Source of the DNA: Xylocopa sonorina
Lineage: Eukaryota > Arthropoda > Insecta > Hymenoptera > Apidae
Reading direction: 5' to 3'
NCBI RefSeq assembly: GCF_050948175.1
Contig: NC_135203.1
Location: 868,001-932,000, forward strand
DNA: 64,000 nt
The position numbers and the translations under genes are program-made. The notes below the pieces were generated by a model. It saw only the letters and a program-made list of their open reading frames with translations. It searched no databases and was not told the DNA's origin. Numbering within the stretch: position 1 is the first letter of the stretch; each line of letters starts with the position of its first letter. Positions 1 through 14,029 of the stretch are shown piece by piece.

Positions 1-1920
1 ACGTGAAAATTGTGAAAGAAAAGTGAAAAGGAAAGGTCGAGGAAGGAGGACTAATAATCGTGACAGAAGCGCGATCGGGTTCGCTCTGCGATCAGCTGAT
101 GGCTTCCTCTTCAATTTTAAGCGCGAGAAAGACTTGCCGCGACGCGCGAGCGAACGGGATGCGGGAATAAATTAAGACTACCCGTTTCATCCCGCGCAGA
201 TACGAGAAGGGAGAAAAAAGAGATAGGCGGAAAAAAGAGAATTCGACGGAATGGATTCTGGCTGGCGATCGTCCAAAACTCATCCAGACGGAACACAACG
301 TGCTCCTCTAGCATTTCAAGCAGATGCAACTTTTGAATGAAATTTGCTCCTTCGAGCTGACACTCCTCTCTTCTCGTGTGGTTAGAAGAAAGATAAATAA
401 ATTATCATGTAAATGGTAATGGTCTTTTAAATCGTTTTATGGCGATTTATATGCTTTTGATTATTAAGATGTTAATCTGTTTATACAGCTTTCGCAAAAA
501 TTACTCGATTCATAATTGTTAAATGTAATTCCGATTAAAAAAAAAAAGGTCATATTAATTCCTTTGCGTTTGGCTAAATTTCTATCACTGAACAACAGTT
601 TAATTAAATTAGAAACTGTGCATAATAAAAGTCCACGTTAGTTTCAAAGTCGAAGAAGTTCTCACTGAACTTAATTGCTATTGAACAACAAATGAGTTAT
701 TTCTGCAACGGAAAAATTGGGCACTGTCCGTTGACGGCGAGGCGTTGAAATCCTCGTTTCAAAGTATACGAAGAAACGAAGAATAACGAAGAGCGAATAC
801 TCGACAAAATTAACAATAAACGACGATCAAATGGATCACCAAACCGGAAATTCAACGATCTATCGAAATTCCATCTCGATAGAAATTTCGTTCCTTCATT
901 ATCGTTTGTCTTTTCAACGCTTTAACAGGATTTTCTGCGGAAGTCTTAAGGCGAATCAGACAGGTTTACCTTATTAACATTGAATCTGCCAACTTCATCA
1001 TACTCTTTCTCAAGTATCGCGAAAGTTACCGCGATCCAATTTCAACCATCTGCTTCTTGCGTACTTGTTAAATTTTGTTAAATATCGCGAAAAAATCAAT
1101 TACAGAGCGTAACATCTAACAGACTTTGTTTTCTAAAAGGTAAAAATAAATAAATTATTGGGACTTTACTATCTGCATACGTTTTGTTTGAATATGAAAT
1201 CATTTTAAAGTATCTGCTGTAAAACACTTGCCCGATATAACCAAAATATTTTTTTTTACGTGCAGAGATGGTTAGGTGGTCTCAAAGCGTGCGACCTATA
1301 GTATTACAGAGAAATCTCTCCCAAGATATAAAAATAAGTATATTTAACATACTTAGTTTCTAATATAATATTTCTAATATTAGTTTTGATGCACATTGAC
1401 TTCTCAAGGAAACGTATATACGATGCTAACGAGACGGTTCCGCTCCGCTCAGCTTCCTCTTAAGAGAAACTTTAATTAGTTAGTCGATCGACTGGGAAAT
1501 AGAGACGAATTGGTTCACCCTGGTGTTTAGAACAATCTGATTGTCGTTCGAATCCCAACGAGCAAAGTTTCCGGTCGCGATCGGTAACACCTTACCGACT
1601 TGGACCGACCTCCGCATCCTTGTTCCTTGTTGTCCAAGTTTCGAACATCATCGTCGAACTTCTTCGAGCATCGTGGACACGTTTTCTGTTATAAAATCGT
1701 CTCCTGTGTCACTTTTCCATGACTCTTTTCCGTGATGATTGGAAATTTCTTTTTTTTACACTGGGAAATCCTCCTGGATACCACGAAGTTGGGATAAACT
1801 CTTACCGACTAAAACTCAACGTTACTCGTAACCAGTTCCTGTGTGTAACGAGGAAAACATTCGGTTTAAAAATGTGGTAACTATCGCCAAACGGCGAGTC
1901 TCTCCTTTTATAGTATACAC

Positions 1921-1937
1921 CTAACCTAACCTAACCC
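1921..1937 (+). repeat. Short (CCTAA)n telomere-like tract
   Basis: Three to four consecutive CTAAC units, the complement of the TTAGG telomere repeat of many insects. It is very short, so chance or slippage is possible. A longer tract of the same unit lies at 50212-50272. Confidence 0.5.
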
Positions 1938-2581
1938 AAACTCATCTAAACTTTAATCCACGGCTAAGTGACCGTCGAGAGAGAAAAGAAAAGAAAAGAA
2001 AAGAATATCATTGGCCGTATTTGTGTACACGTGACAAAAGCTATTGGTTGAAGAAAAACGAAATGGAAGATGCTCGATTGGTTGGCGGATTGGTCTCGTA
2101 AACAGCCGAATATAGCGAGTTCGTCGCGCTAGGAAGAACCTCTTTCTATCTAGCCTGCTGGCTCTCGAAGGGAAATGCTGTAAATTGCGTGAAACACCGG
2201 AGCGATCGCTGTTACTTTTTTTTTTTTTACAGTGGAAACTCGCCGTCTGGGGATGTGAAACGCGCAGCGCGACTTTTTCCACGAGCCGATTGAATTCGAA
2301 ACTAAGTTTGAAAGGAAATATCTGGGTATCGTTCAACTTTTTCGGCGTTTCTCGATGAAAAAGTTCGCGAACATTGCAATATATAACAGCAATCGTAGCA
2401 ATCTGTTTCTTTTTGTTTCGAGCCGTTCCATTTTTAAATATTTTTCCACGTTTGACCAGGAGAATTTTATTTATTTTACTGAATTTTTATTCCATATCTC
2501 CCTCGATTTGCAACACTGAATAATTTTTACACTCAAATAATAATTTTAATTCGATAATTTTCAGTATTATTTAAGTATTAT

Positions 2582-2607
2582 TATATATATATATATATAT
2601 GTATATT
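2582..2607 (+). repeat. (TA)n microsatellite
   Basis: About ten TA dinucleotides with one G interruption. Confidence 0.9.
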
Positions 2608-3220
2608 AATTCTATCCAATCTATTTAATTCTGGAAAATTGTTTAATGTTCCAAATCGAAGATATTCCTCTGGTCGAACAGAAAAATGTTTAAAAATCGA
2701 ACTTTTATTAATTTTAACTGAAAATGTTCGCAACAAATCGTTCTGAAATAAAAATAGCAAGCAACTCTCAATTATTTTACTGGGCACGCGAGCTGAGAGC
2801 TGCAGTCGACGATAAAGGTCCGAAATGTCAAGCAGCGTGGGATCATCCGTCTCGTAATAGTTTATGTAGGAGAAATTTTTCGCGCAGCGCGCTTCTCCAA
2901 TTCGATCCTCTAAAAAACCGATCCGTTCTGTGGTGTCGTAAACGTTTATCAGCGAGACTTGTGTTCGATACGATCCGCGATGCAAGGGGATGCTAAGCTA
3001 ACTTCATATGTGACTAATGTATTTCTAAAGCAAACATTTTCGCGAAAACGTGCTGCCGATATTACCGCCAAGATTAAGTACTTTGCTAAACGTTCCCCCG
3101 GTCTCCTTGCAATAATATTCAAATTCAACGATTCATTCGGATTTATAGCTACTTTCAACAACTAATTTTCTTTACTATACCTAATTTAAAACAATTTTTA
3201 GATACAAATTTAGTTGTAGG

Positions 3221-3246
3221 TAAGTAAGTAAGTAAGTAAATAAGTA
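3221..3246 (+). repeat. (GTAA)n tetranucleotide microsatellite
   Basis: Five to six tandem GTAA units, the last diverged to ATAA. Confidence 0.85.
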
Positions 3247-4355
3247 CTCTTTTTCCTTTAACAGTTGACGTCTTTTTTAATGCTGTAGTAAAAATCGTAT
3301 CCATATTCGCCGTATTATGATCTATCACTTGGAGAAAGATTGGAATGCAGCATAATCATCTCGCGATCTCGACAAACTTGTTGCCGAAGGAACAATTTCA
3401 GCGAAAGCGAAGCTGAAAGATGGTTAAAAAAGTTCAAATCAGGCTGTTATACCTACAAATATTAATTTAAATAGGCTTAGTTTGTCACCGTCATGGCTTA
3501 AAATTTACTTTATCTAAACCTTTAAGTAGCCCTACTTTCCCATATTTCGCCAGACTTGATCTTGTCACACGCGTATAGTAGGTCGCGAAACCTTGTAATT
3601 ACCGTTTAAAAGCTAAATTAACAATATTAATCGTTTGCAAGATAAAATTTACGTACACACGCGCTCGTCTGTTTATTTACTTAATGGCTGGTTATGGTTA
3701 AATAATGAAAAGTTCACTCACGAATGGTTCGCGTTCTACACCCACGTAACTGGGTTGTATAATAAAATATTTGAGATAAATCCGCAGCCGCCAACGCTTA
3801 TACAAACCATACCATAACCATAGTCAGAGGAGCTCGGGAACGCATAATTTAAGAGTCGTTCAATTATTTAACGCATTTTCGAGACTTTCGGCCCCGAGAT
3901 CACGCGTGTGGTTGATTGAATTTCGCAAGAGAGGGTGCCGGACTGTTTGCGTCATACCTCCGCGACAAAATCAGCCCCCTTCGCTCGTAAATTTCCGGCA
4001 TGTTTTTCAGGCTTCTACGAAAGATTGAAATTCCGGGAGGGTAGGACGCCTCGAAATGGGGTAACGTGAAAAATTAGGCACACCTCTGCGGAATACCGCG
4101 GTGGACCCACGTTTCAAAAGTAACAAATTAGACTTTACTAAACACAAAAGGAAGGTATTGTACAATCACATGTTTCAACATCCCCTCCTCAGTAGCTTAG
4201 CTTCCAGTTCGAATATAAATGTAATTAAAAGTTACGGGAATAATAATTATCCACCCCCTTTAAAAGTCCCCAAAAAATGGAACCCCGTTTTCAGTTTGTA
4301 GATCAGATAACTCTTAAATAATTCTTTTCCAACAACTAATATAATATATGTATAT

Positions 4356-4915
4356 ACAGGATCTTCGGTAGTTGGTGGTAGAACCGAAATTGTAAAGCGG
4401 TGATTGCAAATGACAAAATAAGTCGAAAACGTTCCTGACTAAAAGGCTGACTATTGTTGATAGATTTTTTAGATTACCAACGTTGTTCTTTATACATTAC
4501 CAAGTCATATTAAATCAATTGTGTATTCCAAAGAAATCACAACTTTCATTGCGAGCAATCGAAAGAAAAGATTATTCTAGCCTTTCATACATTAAAACAA
4601 CCGAAAACCTTAGAAAGCGCTCATAGAAATTTCATTAGAAGAACAGAATTATGTTTTCGGCAAGATGGCCAACATTTTCAGCAATTTCTCTAATAATAAA
4701 CTTTGTTACAAACATTTTATTTCATTACGTGTTTGTAATTTACAGTGAAATCCATTAGAACAAGACGTGATCAAGTGTATCCGTACCTGGCGAAAATTCA
4801 AAATCGATTTTCTCGAAAACAAAGCCTCAAATGAAAAATTGATATTCTATATTTTCAGATTTACTTTTTTTTATCTAGAATCACCGCCTTTTTTGGTTGT
4901 ATCGTTGAAATATAC
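4356..4915. mobile_element. Element with inverted ends, about 0.56 kb
   Basis: The left end (ACAGGATCTTCGGTAGTTGG, then AACCG and GCGGTGATT about 25-35 bases in) reappears inverted at the right end, where the reverse complement reads ACAACC, a purine spacer, GGCGGTGATT, an A-rich stretch and a GAAAATA-like motif. The matching order and spacing of these blocks on opposite strands marks a non-autonomous element with subterminal inverted repeats. The interior has no transposase frame. From memory this end resembles a repeat common in bee genomes, but I cannot name the family with certainty. Confidence 0.5.
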
Positions 4916-5783
4916 ACAAGATGTTTGCGTTTGAAGCACGGTCAATACGGAAGTGTAGCTACTAAGATAATAAATAGAAAAAGGTTAATCAATTGAATAG
5001 CAAACGATGCGATCGCGTTGCTCCTTAAAAGTGCCAGATACTCGATGAGAAAAACCAAATAATGACGCAAGATTTTCTACTGACAAGTAGAAAAACAGCA
5101 CCATTGCGCTGCTTGGAATTTTTAGACGTAAAAATTGAGAAGCGTTCCATAGCAATTTTCGATTAGATTTCTTCAAAAGCCCTTCGCATTCAAACGATTA
5201 AGTTTCACAAAATTTTGTCTTGTAATTCTTGCGATATCAATGATTAAAGAACGATCATTTTGTTCCTAACGATGCTTTTTATTATGGTCATAAAATAGAA
5301 AGTAAGCAAGCAAGCAAACATAATCGTCACCGGTTAAAAATCGAGAATACTTAGTTCGTTAAATGAATCAGGTTGAGTTAAGCCACGACTTGAAAAAAAA
5401 AAATCTGTACATAGAAAAGGGGAACGACCACTTCTTCGTTAATAGAATTAATAACGAGGAACAAATATGGGAATAATTAGACGAGACAATGTTCGTTGCG
5501 AAAGATCCACACTGGGGCGTGGATCCATATTATAGCTATGCCTCGCCATATTGTCTTCCAACGAACCAACGTTCTCCACTTGACCTAGGCGAAATAGGGC
5601 GCGGGTGCTGAGAAATGCTACTCATATTTCAACCACCTCTTTATTTTTCTTTTTCTATGATTCTTCTAAAATATATCCAGAGTACATCCTATCTAAAAAC
5701 TATCTAATTAGAATTGTCAGAAAACATTTAACAATCATTTCCGTTAAACTCTTTCAGCATTGTTCAAGCCTGACTTTCTCTAG

Positions 5784-5998
5784 TTAAGTCTCTCTCTCTT
5801 TGTACTCCGAACTATTCGTCAATTTTATTGCCAATCAGTTTCTACTATTTAATGTTTTATTTGAAATTTACTCCAAACAACAATTCTTCCAAGGATTTTT
5901 AATATTGTTTAACAATTATATTAATAAATATAACTCTGAAATTACGTTGTAATCTATATTTATGGTCACACTCGACAGAGAATGCAAGAAGTGGTTAA
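5784..5998. mobile_element. piggyBac-like MITE (TTAA-bounded), diverged copy
   Basis: Bounded by TTAA at both ends. The left terminus reads TTAAGTC, a CT stretch, then TTTGTACTCCGAAC; the right terminus reads GAATGCAAGAAGTGGTTAA. The interior carries the block TTTTATTTGAAATTTACTCC, shared with copies at 14030 and 36507. TTAA target sites and CCCTTTGCAC-type ends are characteristic of piggyBac-derived elements. No coding capacity. Confidence 0.6.
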
Positions 5999-7036
5999 AA
6001 ATCTAGGTGCCAGGGACGTTGTGGAGACCCCTTTTTTGATGAAGGTTCGACCAGTATCTGTCAGCAAAACTATTTTTTATTTAAATTGTATCAATTTTTC
6101 CGTTTCCAAAGGAGAAAATCTCAACAGTTTCATTTACCGTTTCCTAACCCACTACTAATATATAATGCTGTATTTTATTAAAATGAATGAATGAATAAAA
6201 TTCTCGTTTGGTTGAAACGTTAAAACAGAGGCGATATGTTAAGTTAATGAATAACGAGAAGGATAGAAGTTGACATATTTGAAGTTGAATATTTTCTGTT
6301 TCTCTGGACTTTAAACGAAATGGTATTTAACAGAGTCGCGAAGTGAAGAAGACCAAGGCGCGTTTAAGCGAAGGGAGAACCCGCAGCCATAATAGAGTCT
6401 AAGCACCCTTAATCCACGGTGACCCAATTCTGGTTGTCTATTTTAGACATGCGTATAATCGAAACCGATATCGTCGAGGCTTTGCAACTTTAAATTTATC
6501 CCCGTTCGTGCTTGCACGGCGCTCTCTTTTTCTTCGTTCGCTCCGTCTGCAGGAGAACAAACCGAGGAGAAAGATAGGACGGGCATAAAACCGCGTTTTA
6601 CGAGACCGACCAGTTTTTTTATCCTCACGGCGCTTCTAAACCGAAAGGCAAACGAAAATTTGACGACACCCTAATGATCCTAATCCGAAACGAACGATTT
6701 TATTTTAACGAACGGGGATCGTTGGGATTTACGATCAATTAAAGCTAAATCGGTGGTTCCTTTAACGTGTTCTGCTCTCGTTTTAAAAGTACACGCTTTG
6801 CCACAAACTGTAACGTGTCAGTCACGTGCTCCTGCCTTTCCGAATGAAAATTCAGAACCTTTAATTAAAACCTCCCAAGATATGATACATATTAGAAAAC
6901 ATAGAAATCGACCCAGAGATTATATTTTTATTATACAGAGCGCAAAGTCCAGCATATCATTCACATTAGTGATTACGAAAGTTAAAATTGTTCCACCGCA
7001 ACTTTTTCAAAAACGCATGTTTACCTGAAATTTTCT

Positions 7037-7165
7037 ACTGAAATGGAGATTCTCTATTGCTGGTAAACGCAATAGTTAGTAACAGTTTCTATTAATAGTT
7101 TTCATTACTGAACAGTAAAAACTGTAACTCGTTATTAATGTTTACCAGCAATAGAAGAAAATTTC
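7037..7165. repeat. Foldback (inverted repeat, arms about 50 bp)
   Basis: The sequence TCTATTGCTGGTAAAC in the left arm recurs inverted as GTTTACCAGCAATAGA in the right arm. A further internal pairing, AACAGTTT against AAAACTGT, encloses a short loop, so the tract folds into a nearly continuous hairpin. Confidence 0.75.
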
Positions 7166-10100
7166 CTTTCCCTAGTAAAATGATCATAGTTCGATCGACA
7201 TTGCGTGTATATTTGGCGTTGAAACGCCACCGTTACAGTTGCTTATTATGTTCGCTCGTTTATTTCTCCCTGAACGTTTCGCGCCTTGTTAGCGGCATCT
7301 GCTGTTTGTTTCTTTTACGGGGAACCCCGCCAACGATCGGCATCGCGATTGTGTCGTCAGCCTGCCGACCAAAAAGTTGCAAGGGACAACATCTGTGCCA
7401 CTTCGATCGAAAGTGTAATATCCGACTACAGTCCGAGTCAAAGATACCGTCAGTCCAACGACTGATTCCCCCACCACACTTTACAAGTTCTTTCAGTAGA
7501 TGCTGCGCGTTGATTAGTAAAACATTAAGAATGGAAAGAGGATTTGTCGCTAATAACGAAACAATTTTTAGAATAATACAAAAGGATTGAAAATATTTCT
7601 TTGAAATATTAAGTGTTATAAATACAGTAATTAGTTTTAAAAATAACAAGTGGTAGCGAATGTTAATGAACGGTTATAATATTTTACGTGAATTATAGAC
7701 AGCCATAATTTTGTGGATTTTTTTCCCATAAAACTATATATTTTATTATATTGCCTGTGCTTGAAAAATAAATTTTGAATTTCGAAATTTTGAAATCGAT
7801 TGAAAATCAGAGAAATCTAAATCACAGAAACGCGTATACGAATATGTATTATTCCTGTCGTACAACCGGTACAACAATGGACGACAGATTTCAATTCGCA
7901 GCTGGAAAATCTACCGATCAAATTTATGATTTATAGAGAAACCTGGCTAACTTTCTAAAAATGTCTTTCGATAACTGTTATGTGGAACAACGTGTAATTG
8001 CTATCATAACGATAACAATGAAAATATTAACACTTTTCAGAGAAAGTGTAGATAATACTGTTCGGTCACAACTAATCTCAGTACTCGACTAATTATGTAA
8101 TTTGTCCTCTATCACTTAAAATCAAAATCAACCCTTAAGCTGGAAACTTACAATAAGTGGAAGCAGTATTCGACTATGCCGTGATTTAGGCTATGATTCA
8201 CGCCAGCAGCTGGTATGTTGGTAGCTAATCGCGGGATCCCTTTTCGGGTCACACCACTTGAGATCTCCTCGGAGGAGAGGTTCGGGCCTCGCGCGAGTAC
8301 GAGAACCGCGAGTACGAAAGGCATCCCGTCTCAATTTACCGGCGTGGAACCGGTGGAGAACTCCCCATCGATGTCTTGTATTCCGGTTGCCCGAAAGTCG
8401 TAAAAAGCTCACCCGGATCCGGCGCCGGGGGTCATATTTTATTTCGCGATCACTCACGGAATTCCACGTCGTCACGGCCGCCTAACGAAACGCAACTGTT
8501 TACGCGTTTACTCTCCTCGAACGTTCTTCACCATGACGAAAAAAAAGCTCCGTGTACACTTGCTACTCCTTTTCGTTACATAACCTACGCTTTCTGTCAT
8601 ATTGTTATTATTACTTTTTTGCTCCAAAATAAAACAGTGAATAATTCGAATTTATATCGAACCTATCGACATAATAGTAGTTTAACTTGAAAAAGTTTCC
8701 AAGTAATATCTAACCTTAAAAAGAGCTAATGAAAATTCAAAGTAAGTCAAAAAATTTGAGGTTAGAGCTGATGAAATTATTAACTTTTTTTAAATCATTT
8801 TAATATGCACAGATAATATAATTATCGTTGTGTTTTAACTGTCAATGCATGAGTATCAAAGGTGGATGAAACGTTGATCCATTCTAAATTGTTGGTTAGG
8901 ATGTTCTCCCACTGATAACCTCAATTATAGAATTTCGACGAATCAAGTGAGTGGCTTTCAATGAAAGCTTGTTAGAGCCATGATCTTCTATTTGATTATC
9001 CGCCATTGAATAAAAGTATTATATTTAAGCAAAAATGAGAAACTTTGTTAGATTATGTCACAACGATATTATGTTTCTATTAAATTTTAGTTGATTTAGC
9101 AAAAAATTTAAATTGTAATATAAAAGCAATATTGAATCGAACTTTTTATCCAATCAATTAATACTCGTAATCGATTAAATAGAAAAATAACGAGTCTTTT
9201 ACGTGGCAGAAAGCTCTGTTTTATTAAGAAGCTTATGCGTTGCCCTGGTAAGTTATGTCTTTTCCTTTGATTCGTTATTTTTTCTAGCCCAACGGATACA
9301 GAATGGAGAGGAAAGAAGTTATGATCGTATCGTTTTACAATTTGTTGTATTCCACACGACAATGGAGAAAGCAATCGTTCGATTTCTCGAGATTACCTCA
9401 GATATTTTCTCTTGGGACCCGAAGAGATGGACGATTGATACGGTATTGGCAGTTTAAATTCATTCCCGTTTGCAAATCAGATTCATTCTTTTGGACCTCA
9501 AGTATTTCTACTTAATTATTTTATATAAAAAATACACTACATATAAACTGGTAGTGGTAAGGTAGTAAGAAATCGAAAGTTTAATTCATTAAAGTCAAAT
9601 TTTCATACATGCATACCATTAATTACATAATTATGAATTGTGTAATATGTACGGAGTTTAATAAATTAATAATTACTTCAAAGTAAATACCTGTACTACT
9701 ACTTTTTAGTTTACATTTGGTATATATCGTAAGTAGTTGATTTGCAGAAGGATGAATTTGATTTGAAAAAGGGTGAATTTAAAGTGTCAACAGTTTCACC
9801 ATTCGTAGAAGAAAGGACTTTCTTTCAGCTTTGAAGATCGAACCGGAAAGTAATATATTTTTAACACAGCAAACAGATTTCGAAATACATACATTCGATT
9901 TTACCCGCGTGCATTTGTGTAAATAGAATCTAAATTCTACTATTGTTGTAAAACTCTGTTAAAACTCTGAACGTGGAACAGCATAAAGCATCTCCGTTAT
10001 TTTTATTGCATTTATACCAGGAAAACAAACAATAAACTGATAATTCATAAGCAATAATAATTTTATTTATTAATAATATTTTATATTAATACTTTTAATT

Positions 10101-10429
10101 TGTAGCCTGTTGATTATAGAATTGCTGACTTTTTCGTGTGATTCGTGCATTGATAAAAATTATTCTGTTTAAAATTATTTATTTTAACTCTTTGAAAAAT
10201 AACTGAAACAAACACAAGATGCAACAATGTTTCGGAGCTATATCTAATGTACTTAGCGAACGAAATTGTTAACAGGTGATAGTCGAAGTAGGTATCAAAT
10301 AAAACACTTCAGATAGTTGGGAATTGTTGGCAACAAAATTGAGACCACGGTCCCTGAGGAAAACGAGTAATCGCCAAGAGTTCGAATGAATGTTTGTGGT
10401 ACAAGATTTGTGCGTGTGGAACCCTCCTT

Positions 10430-10601
10430 TGGAAGTAAATTTCAAATAAAACACTTACTCGAGGGCTCCTCAATAGAGACAATGCAAATAATTTTCATTT
10501 CAAAAATAAATCCTGACAACTGCAATTTGTTCCGTTGGCAAATTACAAATGTTACGTAAATAATAATGATGTTACGTTTTCTTTCGAGTGCAAACGGTTA
10601 A
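10430..10601 (+). mobile_element. piggyBac-like MITE, partial copy
   Basis: The right terminus TTTCGAGTGCAAACGGTTAA matches the family end. The interior GGGCTCCTCAATAGAGAC and AAATTACAAATG blocks match the copies at 19257 and 41640. The left terminus is not clear; 10436-10457 carries the shared GTAAATTTCAAATAAAACAC block. Confidence 0.5.
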
Positions 10602-12857
10602 AATTGTTTTTTTACATAGTTCTCACTGTTATGTATAATTTAATCCTTTGTACTCAAACGAAAATGTGACAGCGTCATTGGTTTTTGCTAAGGTGGTATT
10701 TGCTAAGAGAATAATGGAGATTATTACGATTAATGAAAATTATTTGCATTATCTCCATCGAGGAGCCGTCAGATTTAAAGACAAACATTTTAAATGTATC
10801 CATATAACTATTTTGTTCCTTGATGTTTCTGTCGTTGAAAAGCGTTCTACTGTAGTAAACCGCGCTGAACATTTTTCAAACGAATCTTTATTATTCAATG
10901 AAAATTATTCCCACCCATTTTTTTACTGTTTATATGTTCGTGTACTCGACCTTTCTCGTACATTTTGCGTGCTTCTAAAAAGTTGAACAATTACCTTAGC
11001 ACCGTTCCAAATGACAGGACAAAAGATGTGCATATCGAAAGGATATAACGCGAGAGACGTAACATGGACTAAAATTTGCAATGTTAATCCCCATACGGTT
11101 CGTTTAATTAAAATTCAAAAGATTGGCGGACACCAGAGAACTCCATAAAAGTTTCATTTTTGAAAACGAGAGAATCAAATCGCAGGAAACTCCGCGTTAT
11201 CAAAATTTTTATTTGACACGCTCGCATGAAATTCCACGGTTTGCAACTAAATCCATTGGAGCGTTATTGCGAAGCTGCGCCTCAAATTTCGATCTTCATT
11301 CGTAGAATATCGATGATCGTGCTTTCCCGATCACTGATTCTTCGTTAATGACGTGACGTTTCAACCTGTTGCGATGGTAAGACGAAATTATTAATTATAA
11401 AATTATTAACTATAAATTCCAGATAAAGGTTCAATATTAGAGTTGTTCATCGCTGTTACATAACGTCGTTTGAAATGTTGCTCGCGTAACCATGCGGAGG
11501 CGATATAACGTGATAACATAATTGCTATTTAAGCGATAGAAGCATCGATCTTACTAAAAGTGCTTTTATAAATAGATCAATCGATGTGTGCTCGACTGAA
11601 ACATAGTAAATACTAAAATTAGCTCAAGATGATGGAATACAACAACGAACGATGTACAACGATAATAATTTATGTGAAATATAAAGCTTCGTTAAAGATG
11701 CTTTTGAAAGAGAGTGGAAATATAACTCGTCTCTAATTGAGGGTGGTCGGAATTATACATAGAACGGTTTTTATAAATTATTTATGAATGCTTTCTGTTA
11801 TGACTTCGTCTACAGACACAAATGAAGCGACGCGTGTTCCTCTAATTTGTTTTAGTTGAAATATTTTAGTTTGTTCTATATGTACTTTACATTTAATTAG
11901 TCAATTTTCGTTCGTCAATTTCTTTCTGTTAATGGCATAAATGGGTTAAAAAGATCATTGCTAGAACATAGAATGGCCAGTACCGAAAGAGGCTCGCCAG
12001 GGAACATCCTGTGCACGAGGGTAGACGAAATCAGCTGTGTGTATACCACCATAATTGTGTGTCCTTTAGAGGTTGTACTTTTTTAGGCCATTCAACGTAT
12101 TTCTCGTAAATAATAATATCTTTGTAGGGGAACATTTTCGGGGAATCTGGAGAAACAATTAAACTTACAAAATATGCAGCAAAATGTGCTCAGTCAATCT
12201 ATAGTGTCTCGTCTATAGTAGTAAAAAATTTTCAGGGACTGTGAAAAAAATCATTAAACTTACAAGCACAGAACGAACATTTTGGTGTATTGGCGGACCG
12301 TTAAGTATTACAACATAAACCGTATGGGACTCAATATCATACAACCGAGCGAAAATGTTCTTATCATCGAGCAACCCCCGAGTGCAGCCCCTCGACTCTA
12401 CAACGCCGCTTGGTTCCATCAGCCTTCTCCCTTCTCTGCATCCGCTTTCGCAACGTCATCGCAACGAGAAACCGTTTTCCATCGTAACGTAAAAAAAAAA
12501 ACGAAGAGTATAATATCGTGTCGCAATTTCTGTGGGGGCAGATGCACACGAGGGTCGAATCGCTGAGGGTGGTTCTCTTTAATGCAGGACCGGATGAGAA
12601 ATTGCGCGAAATGCGAGCGTATTTGGAAATGCATGACGAACGTGAAAGTAAACTTTGGACTCCTTTTCGATCGCAATTTCTCACTACGTTTAGAATACTG
12701 GAATCTTTCGACTGCAAAATGTTTAGGACGTTATCAGAGAGCGTTAAATGTTCAATCTCATTTCAAAACTATATTTTGCGCGAGAGAAGGTTAATTCCCA
12801 TAAGCCACGATTCCTATAAAATAATAATAATCATTTATTCTATCTTTATTTACTATT

Positions 12858-12859
<2 letters not shown>

Positions 12860-12894
<35 letters not shown>
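12860..12894 (+). repeat. (TA)n microsatellite
   Basis: About 17 uninterrupted TA units. Confidence 0.95.
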
Positions 12895-12897
<3 letters not shown>

Positions 12898-14029
12898 ATT
12901 ATCCGTGTAATAGAATAAAAAATTTCACTAGAATGGAACGTGCACGACATATAGAAAATAATTTGGTTTTCGTCTGTTTTTAGCGCATAGAGATATTCGC
13001 GTAGCAAAGAAGTAAATTAAAAATTTTTAGCGTCTTTCGCTTAGAACTGTATGCGCTATAGAGCGGAAGAGTTAAGATAAAGGAAAAAGAGGGCGGATGA
13101 AAGTTGTTGGGAGTAACAAAAAATGATGAGGACAAGGTAATCCCAGAACTGTATATTTCTTGGATTTCGTGCTCTCTCGACGAGGTTTCAAGGAAGAGGA
13201 AGTGGATAAGGTTGGCGGGAAAAAGTAGCTTGATGTAAATAAATCACTATGAATAACAGCGGAAGGAAATAAGTCACTGTGTGGAATGAAAAACGCAGCG
13301 GTCCCTCGAATATTAGGTACAACGCTGATAATACTCGTTACGTAACATAAGAAGTACCTAAATTATTTGTACATCGAATAGAACTAACCGGACCGAAAAA
13401 ACTATCAAAAAAGTTTTCGTTCTAAACGCGAGACATTTCCGATCAGTTCCACGTATCGACTCCAATATTATGAACGTAGCGAGAATTTGCATTCCAAAAG
13501 GAGAGCTCTTAAGTATACTACTCTGTGATATAGTTTCGAATGCTGGGTGAGACTTCATATCGCGGGGGTAGCAGAAAGAGACAAATCATAGAGACACAAA
13601 CAGGAGGAGAACTGGATCGCGAACTAGTGAAGTTCAACTTCTCAGAAGCTGTGGAAAGAACTTACGCAACATAAATCATATCTTGTGCAAAGGTTTGTAG
13701 AGCAGCTCTCAAATAACACGAACTTCCAACGCGAGGAATATATGTATACGTGAAAATAATATCCATATTTCTTGCTGCACACAAAGTACATGGTTCATTT
13801 TCTCAGAAGCTATTAGATTTTTTCGAATTTTCGCTATCATTTTTGAACGTAATTAGAGACTTTCAGATTTTGTTCGTATTTTCGAAAGCGACAAATAAAG
13901 ATATTAAAATTATTTGCAAAATTTTGATTATTATACAATACGTAATTAAAAAGACTCGTATGTTACAGAATGCAATCAAGAAGAGGATAGTAAAGTGGGA
14001 TAATAATATAAACTGTACGCATAAGGTGA

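Noticed and set aside
1266..1340. tRNA-like A box (TGGTTAGGTGG) and, at 1545, a T-loop-like GTTCGAATCCC
   Set aside because: The two are about 270 bases apart, and neither flank folds into a cloverleaf by inspection.
4101..4301. Frame beginning MDPRFKSNK, recalling the LDPRFK motif of hAT transposases
   Set aside because: Only six residues match, and the remainder has no transposase resemblance. Probably chance.
12518..12895. 125-codon plus-strand frame after an acceptor-like TTTAATGCAG
   Set aside because: No domain is recognised, two frames are equally open, it begins with a non-ATG codon and it ends in a TA microsatellite. Kept only as an unexplained GC-richer block.
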